Assembly: GCA_016718825.1 (NCBI GenBank)
Contig: JADKCL010000073.1
Location: 1-64,000 of the forward strand
Direction of reading: 5' to 3'
DNA from: Bacteroidota bacterium
GTDB lineage: Bacteria > Bacteroidota > Bacteroidia > J057 > JADKCL01
DNA length: 64,000 nucleotides
The notes under the pieces are model-generated. The model searched no databases. It had not been told where the DNA came from and worked only from the letters and a program-made list of their open reading frames with translations. Made by a program: the position numbers and the translations under genes. Shown here one piece after another: positions 19,532 to 28,021 of this stretch (position 1 is its first letter; every line of letters starts with the position of its first letter).

Positions 19532-21397
19532 ATGAATCCTCAGAAGGCGGCAAAAAACGTATTGGCTGCCAATGAAGGTTTCAACAATTTAATTGAAAGT
19601 AAAATGAGTAGTCTCGATTCCAATCTCAGTAGTTTGGGGTATGACCTGGTTGTAGGGCTGACCCAAAACTCCATGAATGCAACCATGAAACGGTACCTAT
19701 CAACCATGGATACACCGATTCCTGCTGCCTATTACGTCTATACGGACGACAGCTTGACCAGTGTGCAATTGATTTCTTATGAACAATTGATGGCTTTGAC
19801 CGGTGGGGTTGATCCGTTTGCCATACCCGATGGGACGAGCAGTACGACAACAGATCCAAGCCTCAAGGCTGCAGGTCAGGCCCTTTTCGATGCCTACTTT
19901 GCATTTGCATTCCAAGCCACGATGGGTTTGCCCTCCACACATGCACCTGACATTATCACTTTGCAGGATGGAAATTCATCTCAACGGGTTTGGTACGAAA
20001 TGTACTTCAAAAGCTTCCAAATTGTGCAGCAAACCGATGGACGCAGCAGTTGGACCTACTCCAATCAGTCCCAAGACCCCAATAATCCTTGGGTGTATCA
20101 GTGGGAGGTCGGCTTGGATCTCCAAAGTGCTGATTTTGAAAGCTTGCCAACGACAACACAAAACAGCATCAAAAACCTGAACAGTGCCAGCATGTTCAGT
20201 GTACAGCAATTGATGCTTGACTTGAATTCTGCACCAACGTATTCGGCCGAACAACCTGTCATCAATACCAATTTTGATGCAAGTCCATTGTTGCAACAGT
20301 ACTTGTCAGGCTATTGGGACGCACTTCGTGCCCTCGGTGGGGCGGTCTTTGCACAAGCAATACAACCAATCAATTCACAGCCAAATCCAGCCACACCTAC
20401 GCTGATTCCAACAGATTTGGATTTCATTGTATCTCCTTATATTCCAAATTCGGCAGATGGAACACTGAGCCCTTCGCAACAAAATGGGCTTTACTGTCTC
20501 AATTACTTGGTGATGGCAGATGGTCACGCCTTCCCCAATACGATTGCGGCACCAGCTTGGAATTGGTTGAGTGCGGCAGAAGACAACAGTTATGATGGGG
20601 TAATGGCTGTGCGTAAAGGTGAATTTGTCAACTACCTCAAGCAGGTATTGTCACCGGCATTGGCGGATATTTGCATTCAGCCAACCGTGGACATGGAGGC
20701 GGAAGGCCTGAAAGTCCATTATCATTGGAACCATCAACCAGCCAATCCAATGCCCACCTACCAGACCGTCAACAATTCATCTGATCCGACGCATGTTCTG
20801 ACGGTGAGCTACACGTCTGATCAATCTGAAGACAAGAGCAATCCCGGCTATGACATCATTGCAGTTCAGGGAGATACATTGATTTGGAGCAGTGTTCAGT
20901 CCGACGTTTATATCAGTGGCAAAACCATCACATGTACGACCTTGACGACGGCCTACTTGGACGTTGGCTTGGCGGGCGTTGGCGGGCACGATATGTCGCA
21001 CACGCGCGGGTACATGTATGCAACGCTGAATACGACGGTATTTACACTTGGCGTAACCACAGCCGGGGCACTTCAAGTGGCGATGACAAAAAGCAACCAA
21101 AACCTCTGCCAAACCACGAATTCCAGCGGTGCCTACTATTCTGGCGACCTCAATGCAAGCTTCTTTGCGCAGTTTCTCACGGTCGGAGGAATGCAGGACA
21201 TGGTGGACAGCATCAACTCCTACTATGTAAATCTGATGACCAATTATATGAGCAATTTCAACGAAGATGTCTGCGACTTGCTCAACAACCTCAATGCATG
21301 GGTATTCCCCGGAGCTGAAACTTTTATCTACAGCAATTGCCAATTTTCAAATGCCCTTGACTTGACCACGATCATCAAATACGCCGACGTCTCCTGA
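19532..21397 (+). CDS. Large cytosolic-type protein resembling P47/TULIP-family proteins
   Basis: The 621-residue protein starts at the ATG of 19532 (the frame opens two codons earlier at TTG). There is no signal peptide, lipobox or T9SS tail. Residues 36-56 read LGYDLVVGLTQNSMNATMKRYL, which looks like the start of P47/OrfX-type TULIP proteins and of related long proteins I associate with bacteria and fungi: a strand pair followed by a helix that places a beta-barrel. Other blocks are SVQQLMLDLNSAPTY, then TDLDFIVSPYIPNSADGTLS, LYCLNYLVMADGHAFPNTI, WNWLSAAEDNSYDGVMAV and VKHYHWNHQ-like beta text. TULIP proteins bind lipids; P47 accompanies botulinum-type toxin genes. It lies 168 bases upstream of the 1168-residue gene and probably shares its function. 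Family assignment is a visual impression. Confidence 0.45.
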   Translation: MNPQKAAKNVLAANEGFNNLIESKMSSLDSNLSSLGYDLVVGLTQNSMNATMKRYLSTMDTPIPAAYYVYTDDSLTSVQLISYEQLMALTGGVDPFAIPDGTSSTTTDPSLKAAGQALFDAYFAFAFQATMGLPSTHAPDIITLQDGNSSQRVWYEMYFKSFQIVQQTDGRSSWTYSNQSQDPNNPWVYQWEVGLDLQSADFESLPTTTQNSIKNLNSASMFSVQQLMLDLNSAPTYSAEQPVINTNFDASPLLQQYLSGYWDALRALGGAVFAQAIQPINSQPNPATPTLIPTDLDFIVSPYIPNSADGTLSPSQQNGLYCLNYLVMADGHAFPNTIAAPAWNWLSAAEDNSYDGVMAVRKGEFVNYLKQVLSPALADICIQPTVDMEAEGLKVHYHWNHQPANPMPTYQTVNNSSDPTHVLTVSYTSDQSEDKSNPGYDIIAVQGDTLIWSSVQSDVYISGKTITCTTLTTAYLDVGLAGVGGHDMSHTRGYMYATLNTTVFTLGVTTAGALQVAMTKSNQNLCQTTNSSGAYYSGDLNASFFAQFLTVGGMQDMVDSINSYYVNLMTNYMSNFNEDVCDLLNNLNAWVFPGAETFIYSNCQFSNALDLTTIIKYADVS

Positions 21398-21428
21398 TGT
21401 ATTCCGGGTAGGCTTTTGCTGTGTGATT

Positions 21429-21487
21429 TGGCCATTTTGATCGCTTTTCCATGAATCAAGTGAATCGGGATTACGGGTCAAAATGGC
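21429..21487. repeat. Inverted repeat between the two large genes
   Basis: GGCCATTTTGA at 21429 is the exact reverse complement of TCAAAATGGCC ending at 21487, with a 37-base spacer. It lies 32 bases after the stop of the P47-like gene and 79 bases before the next start. It could be an attenuating hairpin or a weak terminator that sets the ratio of the two proteins. Confidence 0.45.
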
Positions 21488-21565
21488 CATCCACAGCTCC
21501 TTTTTGGTCTTTAAACGCTCAAAAAAGCGTTGCAATTTCAAATCACATCTTACTTCAAAATCAAT

Positions 21566-24500
21566 ATGTCAAGTATCAACATTTCATATTCTTCCGAACT
21601 GATCAGCAATTACATGCAGGCTGAGACGGTGTCTCCTGACCACAAATTTGCGGCAGTGCAGACCCACGATGGCCATTCGCTCCTTTTTTCAATCGGCACC
21701 AATGGTGTATTTTACATGACGGAAGAGATTTCCGGAATCTCCACCGGCTGGGTAAAAAATGATCTCAGTTCTGCATTGGCAGGTGCATTTCCGACGGCAA
21801 CATCGTTGGCAGCACGCACATTTGCCGTCGAGCAAAATGAAGTCTCCAATTTATTCACGCTTGCCATGGTGCTCACCGTCGATGGCAACGATCATTTGTA
21901 CGTTGCAGACACCTATACACGCAATCCAGATCAATCAGTGACTGTAAATTGGACAGCAATTCCATTTGACGCAACCGGAACTACAGCCCCAGCGAGCCTT
22001 GCGAACGTCTATGTGACGCAAACGGCAACAGCCCCGTTGATCGTGGTCGATGCAATAAACCCCTCTGATGGGGCAATTGACCGCTATTTTATCGATACCC
22101 AGAACGCAGTGTCCGACCAATGCTGGAATTTATTCAATTTGCCCGTGGACATGGATGGCAGTCAACCCGTCCAAATTTGCGGTGGGTGCAAAGCCGGAGG
22201 ATTTGTCAATGGGATTTATTCCTTGGGAACCGTCGGCGGAAAACAATCCATTGTGTACCAAGAATTGTATGACCCCTTTGGATTGCCGGAGATCACAGCC
22301 GGTGCCACAAGCAGACTCAATTTACCAGAAGGAACTGTTCCACAAGCCATTGCAAGCACACCTTCGGCGCAGACCACTTCCAACAACTCCTTCACCTATA
22401 CCGACTTGTATGCAACCACCTCTGCGGGCGAACTGTATTTTTTTGCCGCCGATAAACAGCAAGACAAGGCCGTTGGCGTGAAACTGGCTACCAATGCGCT
22501 TTTGGCCGATGTCAATGCGCTCTTTGCCTACACTGACAAAGGTAAAACGGTCGTTTGGGGCCTCAACCGCGCACAACAGGTTTTTTACATGCAATCCTCG
22601 ACCTTTGGCGTTGCCATGGAAGCGAATTGGTCCTATCCGTTGCCGCTGGGCAACCAAATCGAGCAAATTTCGCCGTATATCAACCGTGTAAACGGTGGCA
22701 ATACCTTTTTTGCACATATCGGAACCAATTCCTTCAAAAAGGTATTTCAGGACCCGATTTCAACAACCTGGCAAACACAAGATATTTTGTTGCCTGCTGA
22801 CCCAAGTGTCACGGCGCAAAAATATGATTCCTATACCACCCAAATCAACGTGGTAGATGCCTATAACGCGCCAGTCGCAAATGCGACGGTCAAAATCGGC
22901 AGTACATTCAGGGTTCCGGTGTATGTAAACAACCATTATTATGTTTTGGACACCACCGCAATCGACATCCCCACTGACAATCAAGGCTGTATCACCGTCA
23001 TCCAACGGATTGAAAACACAGTTGGTGCGGGCCTCAAAGTCCAAGCCGTATCAGGGGGTGACATTCTCAGCATCAATCCCATGCAGGCAGGGGTGACGAA
23101 GGTGATTTCAATTGACAGTGCTGACGGCCTTTCAAAGGCCACCACAACAGACGACAAGGGAAATTCTCCGAAGCCTTTGGTTAGTCCAGACACTTCAACA
23201 GACGATTTGAATGCCGCAGCAGCATCCCTGCAATCGCTTTCCAGTGCCTACAGCGCCTACGCTCCCACAACTACAAGCGTTACGGCGACAGGCACGACCA
23301 CACAACTATTGGTGCAACCATCCGCCAAAAAGGTCAGTGCATCCGATTCCGTTTCCAGCCTGGGGGATGCCATCGTGGTCGCAGCGGGAGATCTCTTTTC
23401 ATTTTTGGACAATGCTGTTGACTATGTCATTGACATCATCGAAGACACGGCCAAAAACGTTTGGAATTTTGTATGTACCATCGGTGGCAAAATTTTCACA
23501 TTTGTCATCGACACGATTGAAAAGGTCGTTGGCGCCATTGAGGCGGTGTTTCAAGCATTGAAAACATTGGTCAAGGACCTGATCCAATTCATGAAATTCC
23601 TGTTTGCCTGGGGTGACATTCAACGCACCAAGGATGTCTTCAAAAACATGACAATGGTCTTTTTGCAAGATTCATTGAATTCGATGGCAGGGGTCAAGAC
23701 CGGGCTGGATGCAGGATTTGCAAGACTTGAAAATGCCCTCAACAGCTGGGCTGGACTTCCTGCCGAATCAACCTCCTCTTCTGCGACCATGAACAGCACG
23801 ATGGCTTCCCAAAATGGACAGCAAAGCAGTTCCACGAGCAGCTTCTTGCAATATCATTTTGTGAACAACGCAGCCAATGCCACGACCACGGATACCTCCT
23901 CAAACGAGGATGGCAGTTTGGTCGCCAGCTTGTTTGATTCGCTGGTGGAATCTCTGAAGGACGAAGCTCAGATCATTCAAGATGCCGTTACAAGCCTGTG
24001 GACGGAGATTTTTGAAGACGGCCAATACCGCACCATGACATTTCAAGATTTGGTGAAAAAGGTCATTGGCATTCTCGGCGATGCCTTGATCGAGACAGCG
24101 CAAAACGTTACCGACACGCTTCTGGACATGGTGATTGCCGTAGCAGGAAAGGTCATCTCTATCCTGGAATCACCCATTTGGATTCCTGTTTTGTCCGACA
24201 TTCTGGAAGAATTTTTTGACACGACAATTCCATTTTCTTGGATCGATGTCATTATGCTTGTGGGTGCCATGCCGGCAACCATTGGCTACAAAATCTTGAC
24301 GGGAAATGCCCCATTTACCCAAGATGACGGCTTTAGCGATTCCCTCCTCGCTGCCAAAAGTGTAGATGACATTTTCGAAGCGCTGGGAAAATCGGTCACA
24401 ATACCATCCAATTCGTTGAGGTTGATGGTCAGTGCCTCCGACGCTGCACAACCGAGCGATGGACAGATCATCCTCTTCCAAATTTCCCGCGTGATCTCTG

Positions 24501-25072
24501 CAACGAGCTCCATCCTATCGGCCATCTTCTTCCCATTTGTGAATACCCCCGGAATTGAAAACCTTCAGGCATTAAAAATTGCAAATGTCTGCAATCAATT
24601 GGTTGGTAGCCTTTCCAATGCCACGGTACAAGTTTTTGCGCAACCCGCGCCTGTTCGCAATACTTGGTTCAAGGTCTTCAATTTTGGTTTGATTGGTGCG
24701 ATGGTAACCGAAAAGGCCATTTTTGCAGGATACATGATCTATGCGAAAGTAAAGAATAAAGATACCAAAGCTGCAGATCTTGCCAACAAGGTTTTGACCT
24801 TGGTATTTCAAGGTATCAATGTGATTTTCATTGCAGAACATTTGATTGAACTCGGGATCAATTACGAAGACGATCCCAAACTCTCCAATCTTGCCATCGT
24901 GCAGGCCATGGATCAATTTTGTGCTGTTGGAAATGCATCCATGAACCTTGCAGCGACATTTGCCCCTGAAGGCGGTGGCAAAAACATTGTCATCGGCGTG
25001 GGAGTTGGAATCGATTTGGTAGCTGCCACTTTACAATGCGTGCAAGTCGTTTACGCCGGTATAGAAGCGTGA
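21566..25072 (+). CDS. Propeller-like protein with a long membrane-active-looking helical C-terminus
   Basis: The 1168-residue protein starts at MSSINISYSSELISNYMQAE (ATG 21566; the longer frame is less likely). There is no signal peptide. Residues about 25-415 consist of repeated beta blades (HDGHSLLFSIGTNGVFYMTE, LVLTVDGNDHLYVADTYT-like, KTVVWGLNRAQQVFYMQSS). Residues about 421-505 form a carboxypeptidase-regulatory/CNA-B-like strand domain (TQINVVDAYNAPVANATVKI). From about 599 come amphipathic and hydrophobic helices (FLDNAVDYVIDIIEDTAKN, KVVGAIEAVFQALKTLVKDL), a Ser/Thr-rich linker at 712-788, more helices, then hydrophobic segments near the end (GVGVGIDLVAATLQCVQVVY). The layout suits a soluble protein that inserts into or binds membranes, such as a toxin or effector. 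I recognise no family. A hairpin follows the gene. Confidence 0.5.
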   Translation: MSSINISYSSELISNYMQAETVSPDHKFAAVQTHDGHSLLFSIGTNGVFYMTEEISGISTGWVKNDLSSALAGAFPTATSLAARTFAVEQNEVSNLFTLAMVLTVDGNDHLYVADTYTRNPDQSVTVNWTAIPFDATGTTAPASLANVYVTQTATAPLIVVDAINPSDGAIDRYFIDTQNAVSDQCWNLFNLPVDMDGSQPVQICGGCKAGGFVNGIYSLGTVGGKQSIVYQELYDPFGLPEITAGATSRLNLPEGTVPQAIASTPSAQTTSNNSFTYTDLYATTSAGELYFFAADKQQDKAVGVKLATNALLADVNALFAYTDKGKTVVWGLNRAQQVFYMQSSTFGVAMEANWSYPLPLGNQIEQISPYINRVNGGNTFFAHIGTNSFKKVFQDPISTTWQTQDILLPADPSVTAQKYDSYTTQINVVDAYNAPVANATVKIGSTFRVPVYVNNHYYVLDTTAIDIPTDNQGCITVIQRIENTVGAGLKVQAVSGGDILSINPMQAGVTKVISIDSADGLSKATTTDDKGNSPKPLVSPDTSTDDLNAAAASLQSLSSAYSAYAPTTTSVTATGTTTQLLVQPSAKKVSASDSVSSLGDAIVVAAGDLFSFLDNAVDYVIDIIEDTAKNVWNFVCTIGGKIFTFVIDTIEKVVGAIEAVFQALKTLVKDLIQFMKFLFAWGDIQRTKDVFKNMTMVFLQDSLNSMAGVKTGLDAGFARLENALNSWAGLPAESTSSSATMNSTMASQNGQQSSSTSSFLQYHFVNNAANATTTDTSSNEDGSLVASLFDSLVESLKDEAQIIQDAVTSLWTEIFEDGQYRTMTFQDLVKKVIGILGDALIETAQNVTDTLLDMVIAVAGKVISILESPIWIPVLSDILEEFFDTTIPFSWIDVIMLVGAMPATIGYKILTGNAPFTQDDGFSDSLLAAKSVDDIFEALGKSVTIPSNSLRLMVSASDAAQPSDGQIILFQISRVISATSSILSAIFFPFVNTPGIENLQALKIANVCNQLVGSLSNATVQVFAQPAPVRNTWFKVFNFGLIGAMVTEKAIFAGYMIYAKVKNKDTKAADLANKVLTLVFQGINVIFIAEHLIELGINYEDDPKLSNLAIVQAMDQFCAVGNASMNLAATFAPEGGGKNIVIGVGVGIDLVAATLQCVQVVYAGIEA

Positions 25073-25103
25073 CGCGGAGCGAATCATGATTGGGATTGAA
25101 GCG

Positions 25104-25139
25104 CATGGACATCGTTTCCGCAAGGAAATGGTGTCCATG
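25104..25139 (+). terminator. Hairpin after the large two-gene unit
   Basis: CATGGACATCGTTTCC pairs with GGAAATGGTGTCCATG with a two-base loop and a few internal mismatches. A short T-rich tract (TTTGTTTACC) follows. It lies 32 bases after the stop of the 1168-residue gene and is a reasonable transcription terminator closing the pair. Confidence 0.5.
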
Positions 25140-25408
25140 TTTGTTTACCAAAATTGCCCCATGAAACAGGTTCCAACCCTGGGAGATTCGGTGCTTGAAG
25201 AGTCATGTTCAGGTTCGGCAACGAGCTCGATAAGTCGAAGAAAATCGTCAGGATTTGAGGGGTTTCCGCATTTTTTCGGATTGGAGATGATCAGGACCCG
25301 TACTTTGAATAAAATCGTAAAATGTCGGGAGACCATCGTAGCAATCTTCATTTCACAATGGGTTTTTCGGTATTTTTGAGCATCATGGGTTGGCTCAATT
25401 CGAAAAAG

Positions 25409-25789
25409 ATGCGAAATAGGTTCCTGAGAGTGGGTTTTGTGCTCATCTCACTCTCGATCTCAATGCTTGCATGCACCAAGGAAGGGTTTGATGGAAACGC
25501 CACGATTACCGGGACGGTGGCACACCACGGCTTAGCCATCTCAGATGCGATCGTGTACATCAAATTTGGCGCCAAGGAGTTACCGGGCACTTTGGAATCC
25601 GATTTTGATGCAAGCGTTGTTGCCAATACCCAAGGCGTTTATCAATTTGAGAACCTCAAAGCGGGAGACTACTACATGTATGGCGTCGGATTTGATACCC
25701 AAATCGATACCATTGTGCGGGGCGGAATATATGTCAATCTCGCAAAATCAGAAGAGAAGACGGTACCCCTCGCAGTCACGGAAGACTGA
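25409..25789 (+). CDS. Lipoprotein with a carboxypeptidase regulatory-like domain
   Basis: The ATG at 25409 gives MRNRFLRVGFVLISLSISML, then an AC lipobox (cysteine at residue 22). The mature part is a single small beta-sandwich: ITGTVAHHGLAISDAIVYIK, a VVANTQGVYQFENLKAGDYY strand pair and TIVRGGIYVNLAKSEEKTV. This is the CarboxypepD_reg-like/CNA-B pattern of Bacteroidota surface lipoproteins. Length is 126 residues. It is followed after 48 bases by the heme-propeller gene and probably belongs to that operon. A longer frame starting at 25322 exists but lacks a proper signal. Confidence 0.65.
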   Translation: MRNRFLRVGFVLISLSISMLACTKEGFDGNATITGTVAHHGLAISDAIVYIKFGAKELPGTLESDFDASVVANTQGVYQFENLKAGDYYMYGVGFDTQIDTIVRGGIYVNLAKSEEKTVPLAVTED

Positions 25790-25837
25790 GAATAGTGTTA
25801 TCTAAAGGGTAATGGGGTCCAAAAACAAAAGTTGAAC

Positions 25838-27319
25838 ATGAAAAAAGCATTTTCGTTCGCTATCGTGACACTGCTTTTTTTGTCAGGTTGCACTTGGGAT
25901 GACTTGGGTGATGAAGCATCGGCCTATCCGCCAGAAATTGCGGCCATTGCTGTCAGTCGTTGCGCGACGAGCGGCTGCCATACGACCCAAAGTGCAGAAG
26001 CCGCTGCCGGCTTGAACCTGGAAACCTGGGAAAGCCTCTTCTTGGGTAGCAACGGCGGTTCTCCGGTCATTCCTTATTCGCCGGATCAAAGCTACTTTCT
26101 CTACGCCATCAACCGCGACACGAGCAACGGTGATCCCGCATTGCTTCCCACGATGCCGATTGGCGGCGCCTTGCTTACGGATCAGGAATATGCAACGGTG
26201 AAACAATGGATCCTCGACGGCGCCCGCAACGCCAAAGGCGAAGAACGTTTCCCCCCCATTGCCAATCGCCGCAAATGGTATGTCATCAACCAAGGCTGTG
26301 ACCTCGTTGCGGTGATGGACGCCGAATCCCGTCAGGTCATGCGCTACGTATCTGTTGGAAATTCAGCTGCCGCCGAGCAACCTCACTACATCAAAACCAG
26401 CAAGGATGGCCGCTTTTGGTATGTCGTTTTCTTGGCGGCGAATCCCTATGTCGAGGTTTACAGCACGCTCACGGATGAAAAAGTCGGGCAAATCCTGATT
26501 GGAAACGGCAATTGGAACACGTTTAATGTGTCGGCAGACGGACGCTTTGCGATCGCGGTTTCCTACATTTTGACGGGAACAGGGGTCAACCAATCGGTGT
26601 TGATCGACCTCCAAAATATGGTCGTCACCGAGCCGCTCAATTTCAATTCGAAAGTACATGGTTCGGCAGCCCACCCTTTGATGCGCCGCTTTTACATCAC
26701 CAATCAGGATGAAAGCAGCCTCGTGTACATCGATTATGACACTTCTGGGCGTGTGACAAGCTTCGAATCGGTGGATTTGATGCAAGGCGTGGCGCCCGTT
26801 CACCCTCACCTTTCCGGTCAATTGGGCCCCCATGAGGTGTTTTTTGTGCCAGACGGCTCCAAATACTTTGTGACCTGCCAGTATGTGCGGGAAGTGCGGG
26901 CCTACCAAACTTCGAATGACAGCCTGCTCGCGGTGATTCAAGTCGGTGACGATCCGGTCGAATTTGCGATCGCGCCACAAACAGGGCATTTGTTTGTGAC
27001 CTGCCTCGAAGACATGACGACCTTCCCGGCAAACAACAAACGCGGTTCGGTAGCCATCATTGATTATCGTACCAATACCTTCGTCAAGGCAGTTTATACC
27101 GGCTTTCAACCCCATGGCATCATCGTCGACGAAGCATCCGGAATGGCTGTCGTAGCCAACCGCAACGTCGCGCCCGACGGGCCCGCACCGCATCATTCGA
27201 GCAATTGCGGCGGGCGCAATGGATACCTCACCGCCATCGATCTGCAAACGCTGGAATTGGTTCCCGGATTCAAGCCGGAGATGTCGAGCGATCCGTACGC
27301 GATTGCCTTGAAAAAATAG
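25838..27319 (+). CDS. Lipoprotein with a CX4CH heme site and a YVTN-type beta-propeller
   Basis: The ATG at 25838 starts a lipoprotein signal, MKKAFSFAIVTLLFLSGC. Residues about 30-140 form a small cytochrome-like domain with CATSGCH, a C-x4-C-H heme attachment rather than the usual C-x2-C-H, and LLPTMPIGGALLTDQEYATV, where the Met could be the distal ligand. Residues about 145-490 are a seven-blade-like YVTN propeller (LVAVMDAESRQVMRYVSVGN, VYSTLTDEKVGQILIGNGNW, DSLLAVIQVGDDPVEFAIAP, GSVAIIDYRTNTFVKAVYTG). The protein is periplasmic or surface-anchored and is likely an electron-transfer or sensing protein. Only one base separates it from the HupE/UreJ gene, so they are co-transcribed. Confidence 0.7.
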   Translation: MKKAFSFAIVTLLFLSGCTWDDLGDEASAYPPEIAAIAVSRCATSGCHTTQSAEAAAGLNLETWESLFLGSNGGSPVIPYSPDQSYFLYAINRDTSNGDPALLPTMPIGGALLTDQEYATVKQWILDGARNAKGEERFPPIANRRKWYVINQGCDLVAVMDAESRQVMRYVSVGNSAAAEQPHYIKTSKDGRFWYVVFLAANPYVEVYSTLTDEKVGQILIGNGNWNTFNVSADGRFAIAVSYILTGTGVNQSVLIDLQNMVVTEPLNFNSKVHGSAAHPLMRRFYITNQDESSLVYIDYDTSGRVTSFESVDLMQGVAPVHPHLSGQLGPHEVFFVPDGSKYFVTCQYVREVRAYQTSNDSLLAVIQVGDDPVEFAIAPQTGHLFVTCLEDMTTFPANNKRGSVAIIDYRTNTFVKAVYTGFQPHGIIVDEASGMAVVANRNVAPDGPAPHHSSNCGGRNGYLTAIDLQTLELVPGFKPEMSSDPYAIALKK

Positions 27320-27320
27320 C

Positions 27321-27896
27321 ATGTCGGCCTTCGAATTGTACCTCAAGCTGGGGTTTTGGCACATCACCGACTGGGCGGGTTACGACCACATGCTGTTTCT
27401 GCTGGCGCTCTGCGGAGCCTATTCCTTCGCAGAATGGCGAAAAGTAGCCTTGCTCGTGACCGCTTTCACCCTCGGTCACAGCCTCACCTTGGCCTTGACC
27501 GCCTTGGATGTGATCCGCGTCAATGCCAACCTCATCGAATTTCTCATTCCATTGACAATTTTCCTGACCGCTTTGGGCACCATTTTTTATTCCAAATCGG
27601 CCACGAAACGCTATTGGATGCTGAGTTATGGCCTCGCATTGGCCTTCGGGTTGATCCACGGCATGGGATTCAGCAACTATTTCAGGAGTCTTCTGGGAAA
27701 TGCCAATGACGTCATCGCGCCGTTGCTGTACTTCAATATCGGTGTCGAAATCGGCCAATTGGCCATTGTGACAGCGATATTGTTGATTGGGTGGGTGATG
27801 CGCGGCCCCATGCGGGTGCCTCCCAATTGGTGGCGGATCGGAATTTCCGTTATGGCGGGGGTGATTGCGATCTGGCTGATGGTAGAGCGGTTGTGA
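27321..27896 (+). CDS. HupE/UreJ-family integral membrane protein
   Basis: The 191-residue protein has about six to seven membrane helices. It shows the HupE/UreJ_2 pattern: HITDWAGYDHMLFLLAL near the start, TAFTLGHSLTLALTAL in the middle, then GLIHGMGFSNYF and FNIGVEIGQLAIV. The conserved His/Asp/Glu in the helices (GYDH, GHSLTL, GLIHGMGFS and NIGVEIGQ) are the expected metal-coordinating residues; family members transport nickel or related metals. It sits between the heme-propeller and the M1 peptidase, both metal-dependent, which suggests metal supply to exported metalloproteins. That link is inference. Confidence 0.8.
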   Translation: MSAFELYLKLGFWHITDWAGYDHMLFLLALCGAYSFAEWRKVALLVTAFTLGHSLTLALTALDVIRVNANLIEFLIPLTIFLTALGTIFYSKSATKRYWMLSYGLALAFGLIHGMGFSNYFRSLLGNANDVIAPLLYFNIGVEIGQLAIVTAILLIGWVMRGPMRVPPNWWRIGISVMAGVIAIWLMVERL

Positions 27897-28021
27897 ATAC
27901 CGCGTAAACGGCGCACTCAGCGGTTGGTGTGTGCGCGACCTTCGCGGAGAATCGCAGTTTCTTCCCCCTCCTCATCCGATAATTCCATTACTTTTGTTAA
28001 AGGATTTCCAAAGTGAATGCA

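Noticed and set aside
25086..25379. 97-residue plus-strand ORF after the large gene pair
   Set aside because: It contains the terminator hairpin near its start, has no coherent protein features, and an opposite-strand ORF of similar weak quality overlaps it.
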